In this document: piece by piece, positions 7,427 through 15,835 of the stretch | How positions within the stretch are numbered: position 1 is the first letter of the stretch | How the letters are laid out: each line of letters starts with the position of its first letter | Assembly: GCF_014647795.1 (NCBI RefSeq) | Contig: NZ_BMPW01000006.1 | Span: 186,001 to 250,000 of the forward strand | Reading direction: 5' to 3' | Source of the DNA: Actinoplanes campanulatus | GTDB lineage: Bacteria; Actinomycetota; Actinomycetes; Mycobacteriales; Micromonosporaceae | Length of the DNA: 64,000 nucleotides | Notes under the pieces: generated by a model | Seen by the model: only the letters and a program-made list of their open reading frames with translations | Database searches by the model: none | What the model was told of the DNA's origin: nothing | Translations under genes and position numbers: made by a program

Positions 7427-8125
7427 TCAGACCAGTACGGGCACCGAGTCGAGCAGTGTCAGGACCTCGGTGAGCGACCGGACCGTACGCCCCGCGAAGT
7501 TGGTGTCCGCGTCGAAGACCAGATGGTTGGCGAGGTCGGGGGCGGCCAGCCGGACCGGTGTCATGCCGACCGCCGCCGCCCCGGTCAGCTCGTGGCTTCC
7601 GCCGTCGCCGACGTACAGGCAGTCCTCCGGGGCGACTCCGAGGGCGTCGCAGGCGGCCAGGTAGATCTCCGGGTCGGGCTTGCACACGCCGATCTCGACC
7701 GAGTAGATCTGGGCGTCCAGCAGCGGCGCGACCGGCAGGCCGGGCAGGAAGGCGGGGAGTTCGTGGGTGCAGTCGCTGACCACCGCGGTGCGTACCCCGC
7801 GCCGGCGGACGGCATCGAGGGCGCTCACCGCGTCCGGCCGCAGCTGGGTGTCGGCGCGCAGCGCGTCGACCCGGGCCGGCACCCCGGCGCGGATGGCACC
7901 CGGGTGCGGATGGCCACCGGCCTGCTCGATCACCCAGCGGAGGGTGGCTTCGGCGGAGCCGTAACGGCCGCAGGCCCGGGCCCGGAAGGTGCGGTTCAGG
8001 ACGCCGACCACGGCATCCGGGTCGGCGCCGAGCGACCGGGCGATGGCGGCGTGCTGGGGGCCGCGCTGGACAGACCGGGTCAAAGTGCCAAAGAAGTCAA
8101 ACACGACCGCACGGTAGGCGGGCAT
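7427..8125 (-). CDS. HAD-superfamily hydrolase
   Basis: A 232-residue haloacid-dehalogenase-type phosphatase. Motif I is FDFFGTLT (nucleophile Asp and acid/base position), motif II is VVSDCTHE, and motifs III/IV are CKPDPEIY and YVGDGGSHEL. The helical cap between motifs I and II suggests subclass I, acting on small phosphorylated metabolites. ATG 8125 was chosen because GGAGG lies about 9 nt upstream and the sequence immediately enters the family start (MPAYRAVVFDFFGT); the frame stays open 39 codons further upstream but that part is not family-like. Substrate unknown. Confidence 0.85.
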   Translation of the reverse strand: MPAYRAVVFDFFGTLTRSVQRGPQHAAIARSLGADPDAVVGVLNRTFRARACGRYGSAEATLRWVIEQAGGHPHPGAIRAGVPARVDALRADTQLRPDAVSALDAVRRRGVRTAVVSDCTHELPAFLPGLPVAPLLDAQIYSVEIGVCKPDPEIYLAACDALGVAPEDCLYVGDGGSHELTGAAAVGMTPVRLAAPDLANHLVFDADTNFAGRTVRSLTEVLTLLDSVPVLV

Positions 8126-8264
8126 GCGAATCGGCCTCCAGGACATGGGGGGCGGAAACAGGGAGTGAACCGCCGGTGACTGTATCGACTCCGTCACTGT
8201 CCGCCAATAGACAGTGGAAAACTCGCCAGGACGACCGCGCAAGAAGCGACGGCCGGGGATGAAT

Positions 8265-9170
8265 ATGCGCTCACCAGGTCAACCGGCGAGCCTGATCTTG
8301 GCACTGACCGTGGCGGTGCTGGCCGTTTCCTCGTCGGCCCCGTTGATCGCCTTCGCGGCCGCGCCGGCCCTCGCCATCGCGTTCTGGCGCAACAGCCTCG
8401 CGGCGCTCGTGCTCACCCCGATCACGCTCGGTCCGCGCCGGGCCGAGGTGCGCCGGGCCGCCGGTGGCCCGGCCGGGATCCTCTGCGTGCTCGCCGGCCT
8501 GGCGCTGGCCCTGCACTTCGCGACCTGGATGCCGAGCGTGCAGCTCGGGTCGGTGGCCACCGCGACCGCGCTGGTCGCCACCCAGCCGGTCTGGCAGGGC
8601 CTGATCGCGGCGGTGCAGGGCCGGCGGCCGTCGGTGGCCGGGTGGACCGGTATCGGGCTGGCGGTGGCCGGTGCCGCCTGGGCCACCGGAGCCGACGTCG
8701 GGGTGTCCGGGCAGGCCGTCCTCGCCGACGTGCTGGCACTGCTCGGGGCGGTCGCGGCGGCCGTCTACACGGCCCTCGGCGAGCGGGCCCGGATCCGGCT
8801 GAGCACCACCACGTACACCTGGATCTGTTACGGCACGTGCGCCGTCGTGCTGCTCGCCGTCTGCCTGCTCTTCGGTGTCGACCTGACCGGGTACGACGGC
8901 CGCACCTGGGCGGCGATCCTGGCCATCGTGGCGGGCGCCCAGTTGCTGGGGCACTCGATGTTCAACTACGCGCTCCAGCACACGTCGGCCACCACGGTCA
9001 GCGTCCTGATCCTGCTGGAGGTGCCGGGCGCGGCCCTTCTCGCCTGGTGGTGGCTCGGGCAGGTGCCGCGGGCGGGCTCCCTGCCGGGGCTGGCGCTGCT
9101 GCTGACCGGAGTCGCGGTGTTTCTCGTGGGCGCGGCCCGGGCGGTCCGTACCGAATCTCTTTCCAGCTAA
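8265..9170 (+). CDS. EamA/DMT-family transporter
   Basis: About 301 residues with ten predicted hydrophobic helices arranged as two EamA repeats, the signature of drug/metabolite exporters in the cytoplasmic membrane. Repeat features such as FWRNSLAALVLTP and ALQHTSATTVSVLILLEVPGAALLAW are typical. Substrate is unknown. Start choice between ATG 8259 and ATG 8265 is uncertain; 8265 has GGGG at 6 nt. The preceding gene is divergent. Confidence 0.82.
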   Translation: MRSPGQPASLILALTVAVLAVSSSAPLIAFAAAPALAIAFWRNSLAALVLTPITLGPRRAEVRRAAGGPAGILCVLAGLALALHFATWMPSVQLGSVATATALVATQPVWQGLIAAVQGRRPSVAGWTGIGLAVAGAAWATGADVGVSGQAVLADVLALLGAVAAAVYTALGERARIRLSTTTYTWICYGTCAVVLLAVCLLFGVDLTGYDGRTWAAILAIVAGAQLLGHSMFNYALQHTSATTVSVLILLEVPGAALLAWWWLGQVPRAGSLPGLALLLTGVAVFLVGAARAVRTESLSS

Positions 9171-9307
9171 ATATGGGCTGATTGCAACCTTCATCCGATT
9201 CAGTACTTGAAGCTCGGTCGTTGGCCCCGCCGAAGCCCCTCCTCCCTCGGCGGCCGCGGCCGCCCCTGGCGGATGGTGGCCGGAACGCGATAGTGAAGGG
9301 GGATGCG

Positions 9308-9931
9308 ATGCATTGCGATCGGCTGGTCCGGCTCCTGCTCGCCGGGGCGCTCCTCATGACCGCGCCCGGCTGTGGCGAGATCGATGGCGGTGACCCGCGG
9401 GAGCAGTCCGGGCCGACCGGGGGCTGGCGCACGGCGGGTTGCCAGTTCAGCCGTCCGGCGCAGTTCAGCACGGTCGGCGGGCGGAGCATGCCGGTCACTC
9501 CGCAGCGGCTCGCCGCCGCCATCGAGCGGATCGACCGCGGCGGGCGTGAGCGGTTCGCCGACAGCTTCGCGGGGCTCGAGGTCGATCAGCTTCGGGTACG
9601 GGCGATCGTGTACCGCGTACCGTCGGAGGTTTTCGACGACTTCATCCGGGAGAGCGCCGAGGACACCTGCGTCGTGGTGCGCGACGCGGCGCACGCCGTC
9701 GCCGAGCTCACCCACTGGCACGACCGCGTGGTGGCCGAGCTGCCGTACTGGGACTCCCGCGGCATCCGGATCGTGACCGTGGGCAGCCGGCACGACGGCA
9801 TGGGCGTGGAGATCGGCACCCGCGACATCGACCGGATCCGCCGGGAGTTCCCGGCCCGCTACGGAGCGGACGCGCCCCTGGTGTTCGTCGAGGAGAACCC
9901 GGTGCGCCCGCTCACCCCCCGGATCCGGTGA
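9308..9931 (+). CDS. Putative lipoprotein of unknown function
   Basis: A 207-residue protein with a lipoprotein signal: MHCDRLVRLLLAGALLM followed by a lipobox ending TAPGC, so Cys23 would be lipidated and anchor the protein on the outer face of the membrane. A second cysteine pair (GCQFS and EDTCVV) could form a disulfide. The C-terminal 80 residues (IRIVTVGSRHDGMGVEIGT) look like a small alpha/beta domain. I do not recognise a family. The ATG at 9308 has AAGGGGG about 6 nt upstream, which decides the start. Confidence 0.7.
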   Translation: MHCDRLVRLLLAGALLMTAPGCGEIDGGDPREQSGPTGGWRTAGCQFSRPAQFSTVGGRSMPVTPQRLAAAIERIDRGGRERFADSFAGLEVDQLRVRAIVYRVPSEVFDDFIRESAEDTCVVVRDAAHAVAELTHWHDRVVAELPYWDSRGIRIVTVGSRHDGMGVEIGTRDIDRIRREFPARYGADAPLVFVEENPVRPLTPRIR

Positions 9932-10186
9932 CTGATCTTTTCGGGTCCTGTCGGAAAGCCGTCACTACCAGGGCGGATGCGATGCTGGGGCGGTCGTCCC
10001 GGGGGACGCCACAGTGACACGATGTTTGCCCCGGCCTGCCGGAGCAGGCAGGATCGCCGCATGGTCTTCGACGCCCGTTCCACCGGGGGCAGCCCGTCCC
10101 GGCGCGACACCACACGCCCGGCCGACGGCCGACCACCGAACTCCGGCGCACCCGGCGAAACCCTCGACCGCCCGACCGGAACCGAC

Positions 10187-10996
10187 ATGCAGGAGCTCGT
10201 CGAGGCGGAGATCGAGGCCTCCGGCGACGCCCCGGTGACGCTCCGCCTGGACGGGAAGGTCGCCCTGGTCACGGGCGCCGGCAGCCCGGACGGGATCGGG
10301 TACGCGACGGCTCGCCGCCTGCGTGACCTCGGCGCCCGGGTGGCGATCGTGTCCACCACCCGCCGCATCCACGAACGCGCCACCGAGCTCGGCGTGACCG
10401 GCTTCGTGGCCGACCTCACCGACGAGTCCGAGGTCGGCGCCCTGGCCGACGCGATCGCCGACCAGCTCGGCGACGTCGAGGTGCTGGTCAACAACGCCGG
10501 CCTGGCGAGCCGGGCCAGCCCCGAGGTGCTGCGGCCGGTCGCTCAGCTCACCTTCGACGAGTGGAAGGCCGAGATCGACCGGAACCTCAGCACCGCCTTC
10601 CTGTGCAGCCGGGCGTTCGTCGGCGGCATGTCGGAGCGCGGCTGGGGCCGGATCGTCAACCTGGCCGCCACCGCCGGCCCGGTGAACGCGCTGCCCACCG
10701 AGGCGGCGTACGCGGCCGCCAAAGCCGGTGTGGTCGGCCTGACCCGGGCACTGGCCATGGAGCTGGTCGCCGACGGGGTCAACGTCAACTGCGTGGCCCC
10801 CGGCACGATCTACACGGCCGCCTCGACGGTGACCGAGATCAAGCAGGGTCTGGGCACCCCGATCGGCCGCCCGGGCACCCCGGACGAGGTCGCCGCGGCG
10901 GTCAGCTTCCTCTGCTCGCCGGCCGCGTCCTACATCACCGGCCAGATGCTCGTGGTCGACGGCGGCAACAGCGTCCGCGAGGCCCAGTTCCGCTGA
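10187..10996 (+). CDS. Short-chain dehydrogenase/reductase (SDR)
   Basis: A classical SDR of about 269 residues. The Rossmann motif appears as [17 protein letters not shown], followed by NNAG, the catalytic YAAAKAG (Tyr and Lys four apart), and CVAPGTIYT after the active site. NAD(P)(H)-dependent oxidoreductase, cytosolic; substrate unknown. The frame stays open 70 codons upstream but that stretch is Arg/Pro-rich and not SDR-like, so ATG 10187 is taken although its ribosome-binding site is weak. A perfect hairpin terminator follows directly. Confidence 0.85.
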   Translation: MQELVEAEIEASGDAPVTLRLDGKVALVTGAGSPDGIGYATARRLRDLGARVAIVSTTRRIHERATELGVTGFVADLTDESEVGALADAIADQLGDVEVLVNNAGLASRASPEVLRPVAQLTFDEWKAEIDRNLSTAFLCSRAFVGGMSERGWGRIVNLAATAGPVNALPTEAAYAAAKAGVVGLTRALAMELVADGVNVNCVAPGTIYTAASTVTEIKQGLGTPIGRPGTPDEVAAAVSFLCSPAASYITGQMLVVDGGNSVREAQFR

Positions 10997-11007
10997 CCCG
11001 TACGCAG

Positions 11008-11038
11008 CGGTGGACCGGTCCGCCGGACCGGTCCACCG
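11008..11038. terminator. Hairpin terminator between convergent genes
   Basis: A perfect 14-bp stem (11008-11021 with 11025-11038) with a 3-nt loop lies just after the SDR stop and before the convergent DUF4190 gene. There is no long T run, as is usual in high-GC actinomycetes. It can serve both directions. Confidence 0.8.
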
Positions 11039-11050
11039 TGTCGTGCCGGA

Positions 11051-11611
11051 TCAGAACGTCGTGTTGCCCGCGGCGCCGTCAGCGATCGCCCAGACGACCA
11101 CGACCACGTAGAAGATGATCACGATCAGGCTCAGCACGCTGAGGATGTAGCCGACCCACAGGCCCGCGGTGGCCATCCCGTCGCCGGCCTCGCCGGTCTG
11201 CCGGATCTGCTTCTTCGCGATGTGCCCCAGCACCACGCCGACCGGCGCGCTGATGCACGTCACGAGACCGGCGAGCGAGCAGATCAGCGACGCGATGGCC
11301 AGGCCGTTGGTGGGCCGCTGAGCGCCGTAGTGCGGGTAGGGCGCACCGTAGCCGGGCGCGCCGGGCGGCCCGTAGCCGGGCGGAGGACCGTAACCGGCCG
11401 ACGGCGGCGGATATCCGGCCCCCGCGGGCGGATATCCCGCCCCGTCCGTCGCCGACTTGTAGCCCGGCGTCGGCGAGTAACCGGGTCCGCTGGACGGCGC
11501 GGGACTCGTCGGAGGCGTGTATGGCGGCGGGTACTGCAGAGTCGGGTCGTTGGCCGGAGGCTGCGGCGGCTGGTATGGATCCTGGTTGCCGTCAGCCGGG
11601 GGATAGGTCAT
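11051..11611 (-). CDS. DUF4190 membrane protein with Pro/Gly/Tyr-rich N-terminus
   Basis: A 186-residue protein. Residues 1-100 are a low-complexity cytoplasmic tail of PGYGPPPGYG-type repeats. Two transmembrane helices follow (NGLAIASLICSLAGLVTCIS and GLWVGYILSVLSLIVIIFYV) with the short HIAKKQI loop typical of DUF4190. Function unknown; tails like this are common scaffolds in actinomycete membrane proteins. ATG 11611 has GGAGGA about 6 nt upstream. Confidence 0.82.
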   Translation of the reverse strand: MTYPPADGNQDPYQPPQPPANDPTLQYPPPYTPPTSPAPSSGPGYSPTPGYKSATDGAGYPPAGAGYPPPSAGYGPPPGYGPPGAPGYGAPYPHYGAQRPTNGLAIASLICSLAGLVTCISAPVGVVLGHIAKKQIRQTGEAGDGMATAGLWVGYILSVLSLIVIIFYVVVVVWAIADGAAGNTTF

Positions 11612-11748
11612 CTGAGGTCCTCCTTGAGTCCTCGCACCGTACCTGCCGGGGAGGAGGCGTGTGAGACCGGCTTCCATCCGCGCGGAACCCGATGGCCTCC
11701 CATTTTGGCCTGTCACGCCAAGTCCGGAAGGGCTTCGGCGGCGTCCGT

Positions 11749-12156
11749 TCAGGGACGTCTGGTGAGCTGGCCCAGCGCCCGCTCGACGGCCAGACAGCGG
11801 TCCTCGACATACTCGAGCCCCGCCTCCTCGGCGATCCGTCGTGCCTCGGTCGAGACGATGCCGCTCTGCAACCAGACGGCGGGCGCCTTCACGGCCACGG
11901 CCTGCCGGACCACGTCGACGGCGTCCCGGGCGGGACGGAACACGTTCACCAGGTCGATCGGCTCGTCGATCTCGGCCAGGGTGGGCACGGTCGGGACGCC
12001 GAACAGCTCGTCGACGAACGGGTTGACCGGGATGATCCGCCACCCGTGCCGGAGCATCTGCAGCGGAATGGTGTGCGCCGGCTTGTAGGGATCACGGGAT
12101 GCTCCCACCACCGCGATGACACTCGCCCCGGCCAGGATCTGCTGAGCGCTCCGCAT
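11749..12156 (-). CDS. CoA-binding domain protein
   Basis: A 135-residue single-domain protein of the YccU-like CoA-binding family. The Rossmann-like start VIAVVGASRDPYKPAHTIP, the middle IIPVNPFVDELFG and the late VWLQSGIVS motif match that fold, which resembles the nucleotide-binding domain of succinyl-CoA synthetase alpha. Physiological role is unknown. A TAGAGT box (12168-12163) lies 6 nt before the ATG, indicating a leaderless mRNA. Confidence 0.85.
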   Translation of the reverse strand: MRSAQQILAGASVIAVVGASRDPYKPAHTIPLQMLRHGWRIIPVNPFVDELFGVPTVPTLAEIDEPIDLVNVFRPARDAVDVVRQAVAVKAPAVWLQSGIVSTEARRIAEEAGLEYVEDRCLAVERALGQLTRRP

Positions 12157-12232
12157 ACCCGAACTCTATCCACGTCCGGTAGGACGAGGTTGGGTGGTTT
12201 CCCCGGCCCCGCACCGTCGCCCAGGCCGGGTG

Positions 12233-14167
12233 TCACAGCAGGGTGGGCTGGTCGTGGACCGGGCGGGCCGCGGGCGCGTCGCCGGCCGGCCGGTGGTCGG
12301 CGGCCGGAGCCGACGGCCGGTGCAGGCCGTGCCGCCGGGTCGCCATCCGCACCCGGGCGGCGATCTCGTCCTGGTAGGCCCGGGGCAGGTAGCTTCCGTT
12401 GCCGTACAGCTCCCGGTAGCGCGGCCGCAGGTGCGGGTGCTCCCGGCCGATCCAGGACGCGAACCACTCGCGGGCGCCCGGGCGCAGATGCAGCGCCAGC
12501 GGCGTCACACCGACGGCCCCGGCCGCCGCGATCGCGGCCACGGTCTCGTCGATCGACTCGTCGGTGTCGGTGAGCCCGGGCAGGATCGGGGCCATCAGGA
12601 CGTTGACCGCGAAGCCGGCGTCGGTCAGCCGCCGGACCACCTCCAGCCGGCGGCCCGGGCTCGGCGTGCCCGGCTCGGCGGAGCGCCAGACCGTCTCGTC
12701 GACGAAGCCGACCGAGACCGCCAGCCCCACCCGGGTCACCTCGGCGGCCTGCCGGAGCAGGTCGAGATCGCGCAGGATCAGGGTGCCCTTGGTGAGGATC
12801 GAGAACGGGTTGGCGTGGTCGCGCAACGCCGCCAGGATCTTCGGCATGAGCCGGTAGCGGCCCTCGGCCCGCTGGTAGACGTCGACGTTGGTGCCCATCG
12901 CGATCGGCGCCCCGGCCCAGCGCGGGTCGGCCAGCTCCCGGCGGATCAGCTCACCCGCGTTCACCTTCACCAGGACCCGGCTGTCGAAGTCGTGGCCGGC
13001 GTCGAGATCCAGATAGGTGTGTGTCTTCCGGGCGAAGCAGTTGTGACTGACCACCCCGTCGGCGATGAAGTCGCCGGTCCCGGTGGAGATGTCGAAGAGC
13101 GGCAGGGTGAGCCCGAGCTCCTCGATGTCGGCGACGGCCAACCGCCGCTCCCCGCGGACCCCGACCCCGGAGGCGTCCAGGGGGCCCATCGAGGCGCCGG
13201 TCAGGTGCCGGAAGCGCAGCGCCGCGTCGAGGTGGCGCTCGGTCTCCACCCGGCCGGTCGCGCCCGGCCGCACCGGCCCCGGGCCCCGGGCCACCAGGCC
13301 GAGATGGGTCAGGGCGTGCACGATCCATCGCAGATAGCCGACGTCGGTGCTCTCCAGAACCACGGCCAGCCGATCCGTGCGCCCGACCGCACCGAAGGCG
13401 CCGGCCAGGAAGCCGCGGAACCAGTCGCTGCTGGGCAGCTCGGGCCAGCGCACCGCCTCGGTGAGGGAGACGTCGTCCAGATAGGCGTCGGCCCGCACCC
13501 AGGCGTCGCCCTCGACCGCCACCCCGGACCCGGACGCGTCACCCCGGATCAGGCCGCAGACGAACCCGGACTGGTAGTCGGGCGACTCCTTGGGCGGCTC
13601 GGCGAAGTGGCCCACCCCGAACATCAGGTCCCCGACGGCGAGCGCCGGCTGGTGCGGCTCGGCCGGGCTGACGTGCCGCCAGCCGCGGTCGGTGAGGAAG
13701 CGGTGGTCGCCGCTCGCCACCAGACGGGTCCCGTCGGCCAGGGTCACCCGGAACGCCGGCTTGCTGGTCTCCCAGTGGTCGAGGACCGTGGTGGGCACAC
13801 ATCGCCGGTGTGCTCCGGCGCCCATCGTGCCCATCACCGCGTCGCCGGGCCGGATCTGTGCCAGCGGCCGGGTGGAGCCGTCGGCGAGCAGGATCGGGGT
13901 GTCACCGGCCAGGCAGTACGTGCACGCGTGCGAGCAGCCGCGATAGGGGTTGACGGTCCACTCGAACGGCACCCGCGAGGCGCCGGGAACCCGGTTGATC
14001 AGGGATTTCGCGTGGATCTCGTAGAACGTCATCCCGGCGAACCCGGGAGTGTCGAACCGGCGCACGGTGGCGCCGGGCAGCGCCAGCGGCAGGGGTGGAG
14101 CCGCCGGCGCCGCCCTGTCCGGGAGCGAGCCGTCACCGGGCTGAGCCGACAGGTGGGACCATCGCAT
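12233..14167 (-). CDS. Intein-containing Rv2578c-family radical SAM protein
   Basis: A 644-residue precursor. The extein parts (1-84 and 377-644) form a radical SAM protein resembling M. tuberculosis Rv2578c, with FEWTVNPYRGCSHACTY before the intein and CFARKTHTYLDLD after it. After splicing the protein is 352 residues and holds the CxxxCxxC motif that ligates the [4Fe-4S] cluster which cleaves SAM. Its substrate is unknown; the SPL-like branch is often linked to DNA or nucleic acid. Splicing is needed before the cluster can form. The gene lies downstream of trxA on the same strand but is separated from it by a strong terminator. Confidence 0.9.
   Translation of the reverse strand: MRWSHLSAQPGDGSLPDRAAPAAPPLPLALPGATVRRFDTPGFAGMTFYEIHAKSLINRVPGASRVPFEWTVNPYRGCSHACTYCLAGDTPILLADGSTRPLAQIRPGDAVMGTMGAGAHRRCVPTTVLDHWETSKPAFRVTLADGTRLVASGDHRFLTDRGWRHVSPAEPHQPALAVGDLMFGVGHFAEPPKESPDYQSGFVCGLIRGDASGSGVAVEGDAWVRADAYLDDVSLTEAVRWPELPSSDWFRGFLAGAFGAVGRTDRLAVVLESTDVGYLRWIVHALTHLGLVARGPGPVRPGATGRVETERHLDAALRFRHLTGASMGPLDASGVGVRGERRLAVADIEELGLTLPLFDISTGTGDFIADGVVSHNCFARKTHTYLDLDAGHDFDSRVLVKVNAGELIRRELADPRWAGAPIAMGTNVDVYQRAEGRYRLMPKILAALRDHANPFSILTKGTLILRDLDLLRQAAEVTRVGLAVSVGFVDETVWRSAEPGTPSPGRRLEVVRRLTDAGFAVNVLMAPILPGLTDTDESIDETVAAIAAAGAVGVTPLALHLRPGAREWFASWIGREHPHLRPRYRELYGNGSYLPRAYQDEIAARVRMATRRHGLHRPSAPAADHRPAGDAPAARPVHDQPTLL
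13040..13915 (-). mobile_element. In-frame intein with degenerate LAGLIDADG endonuclease
   Basis: Residues 85-376 (292 aa) of the radical SAM precursor. The N-terminal splicing block begins CLAGDTPILLADGS, block B contains SGDHRFL, and the C-terminal block ends GVVSHN with Cys as the +1 extein residue. The central part holds two weak dodecapeptide motifs: GFVCGLIRGDASG keeps an acidic residue, whereas FLAGAFGAVG has Gly where the catalytic Asp is expected, so homing activity is probably lost or decaying. The insertion point is directly before the third cluster cysteine. Confidence 0.9.
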
Positions 14168-14225
14168 GGCAGGTATTCGAACACACGTTCTAGAGCCTGT
14201 CCATGACCTTGCTTGAACGAGCGTA

Positions 14226-14270
14226 CGAAAGAAGGCCCGCGAACCGAACCGGTTCGCGGGCCTTCTTTCG
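14226..14270. terminator. Strong hairpin terminator after trxA
   Basis: A perfect 20-bp stem (14226-14245 with 14251-14270) with a 5-nt loop, ending in CTTTCG/CGAAAG. It lies 9 bp beyond the trxA stop, between trxA and the radical SAM gene on the same strand, and should insulate them. Confidence 0.88.
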
Positions 14271-14279
14271 TCGGGCGGG

Positions 14280-14672
14280 TCAGCCGCGTGCGGCGGCTGT
14301 CGCGTCCTTGGCCTTGCGCTGCGCGGCCAGCTGCTCGCGCACCTCGTCCATGTCCAGCTCCGCGACCTTCTCGATCAGGCTCTCCAGTGCGGACGCGGGG
14401 AGCGCGCCGGGCTGGGAGAAGACGACGATGCCGTCGCGCACCGCCATGATCGTGGGGATGGACCGGATGTCGAACTTCTGCGCCAGAGCCGGCTCGGCCT
14501 CGGTGTCGATCTTTCCGAAGGTGATCTCCGGGTGCTTCTCCGAGGAGCGCTCGTAGGTGGGCGCGAAGCTTACGCAGGGCCCGCACCAGCTGGCCCAGAA
14601 GTCGACCAGGACGATGCCGTCCTTACTGGTGACCTCGTCGAAGTTCGCTGCGGTCAGCGCAACCGTCGCCAT
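14280..14672 (-). CDS. trxA: Thioredoxin
   Basis: A 130-residue thioredoxin: VLVDFWASWCGPC gives the redox centre Cys30-Gly-Pro-Cys33, and IRSIPTIM holds the cis-proline. It reduces protein disulfides in the cytosol using thioredoxin reductase, which is not in this window. A charged tail of about 25 residues extends past the usual end. ATG 14672 has GGAGG about 5 nt upstream; the open frame extends 18 codons before it without family similarity. Confidence 0.92.
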   Translation of the reverse strand: MATVALTAANFDEVTSKDGIVLVDFWASWCGPCVSFAPTYERSSEKHPEITFGKIDTEAEPALAQKFDIRSIPTIMAVRDGIVVFSQPGALPASALESLIEKVAELDMDEVREQLAAQRKAKDATAAARG

Positions 14673-15124
14673 GATGCCTCCGTCTGCGGGAAATCGCTTT
14701 CGTCGGGTGGAACTCCTGGCACCCATCCATCATTCCCGTGTCGTGCGCCGCCACACGTGGCGTACAGCACCCTCGGGTTTCGGACCGTCAAACGACCATG
14801 GGCGCCCTATCGTAACCGAAAGTAGGCGCTCGGTGTCTGGTTGCTGACACGATTGTGTTGACGTTTCCGTACCTGATCAAGTCTTGATGGGTGGTTTGTC
14901 CAGCCCGCGAAGGCTTGGTGGGAGCGGTGCCATGGCGACCATAAACTGTTAAGTTACTTAAATGTGAGCTGCCTCACATTTGAAAGTCCTTCACATGGAT
15001 ACGGACGGTGAGGCAAACTCTTTTCCAACAGAGCGTGGGCGGCGGGTGCCGGGGAGGGCCCCGCCGCTCATTGCGTCTCCTGCCGGGTGAGTCGCCCCCG
15101 GCGGAATCGGTAGCCTATCGCCCC
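14673..15124. other. 452-bp regulatory gap between trxA and trmH
   Basis: No convincing gene. It contains the trxA promoter region, with a minus-strand TACGAT-like box near 14812, the CRP-type palindrome at 14960-14981, an overlapping second palindrome at 14949-14961, and the trmH -10 box TAGCCT at 15111-15116. The centre is notably A+T-richer than its surroundings. Confidence 0.5.
14960..14981. promoter_or_regulatory. Perfect CRP/GlxR-type operator
   Basis: The 22-bp sequence is a perfect palindrome AAATGTGA-N6-TCACATTT, identical in its fixed positions to the CRP-family consensus TGTGA-N6-TCACA. CRP-type regulators of actinomycetes (Cmr, GlxR) bind this form. It lies about 145 bp upstream of the trmH -10 box and about 290 bp from the trxA start, so which gene it controls is unclear. 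Confidence 0.6.
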
Positions 15125-15757
15125 ATGACGGCGGGCGAGGACATATTTACCGAGGTCGGAGTCGGTCCCTGGATGGGTGAGCGGCCGGCCGGTGAGCACT
15201 GGGATCCGGAGTTGCTCGAGCAGGGCGACCGCCGCAACGTGGTGGACCGGTACCGGTACTGGAGCCGGGAGGCCGTGGTCGCGGACCTGGACACCCGGCG
15301 CCACGACTTCCATGTCGCGATCGAGAACTGGCAGCACGACTTCAACATCGGCACCGTGGTGCGCAACGCCAACGCGTTCCTGGCCGCCGAGGTCCACATC
15401 GTCGGGCAGCGCCGGTGGAACCGGCGGGGCGCCATGGTTACCGACCGCTACCAGCACGTCCGGCACCACCCGGCGATCGAGGATTTCGTGGCGTGGGCGG
15501 CGGGCGAGGACCTGCCGGTGATCGGCATCGACAACCTGCCCGGTTCGCGCCCGATGGAGACGGTCACCCTGCCGCGCCGCTGCGTCCTGCTCTTCGGTCA
15601 GGAGGGCCCCGGCCTGTCCGACCCGGCGCGGGCGGCCTGCACGCAGCTCTTCTCGATCGCCCAGTACGGCTCGACCCGCTCGATCAACGCCGGTGTGGCC
15701 AGCGGCATCGCCATGCACGCGTGGATCCGGGCGCACGCCGGCCCGCCTCCGGCCTGA
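15125..15757 (+). CDS. TrmH/SpoU-family RNA 2'-O-methyltransferase
   Basis: A 210-residue SPOUT methyltransferase. The three SpoU motifs are visible: NIGTVVRNANAFLA, VLLFGQEGPGLSD, and STRSINAGVASGIAMHAWI, which form the trefoil-knot SAM site. It methylates ribose in tRNA or rRNA; the exact target cannot be read from sequence. ATG 15125 is supported by a TAGCCT box 8 nt upstream and no Shine-Dalgarno, that is, a leaderless start. Confidence 0.87.
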   Translation: MTAGEDIFTEVGVGPWMGERPAGEHWDPELLEQGDRRNVVDRYRYWSREAVVADLDTRRHDFHVAIENWQHDFNIGTVVRNANAFLAAEVHIVGQRRWNRRGAMVTDRYQHVRHHPAIEDFVAWAAGEDLPVIGIDNLPGSRPMETVTLPRRCVLLFGQEGPGLSDPARAACTQLFSIAQYGSTRSINAGVASGIAMHAWIRAHAGPPPA

Positions 15758-15835
15758 CTCGGATCGGCCCGTCTTCTGCCGATTCGCTTGACGGGGGCTT
15801 CCCCGGGCAGCACGGTATGGAGTGTGGGTGTCACG

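Noticed and set aside
12194-14206. 670-codon open frame on the plus strand
   Set aside because: It is antisense to the radical SAM/intein gene, whose motifs and splice blocks are unambiguous.
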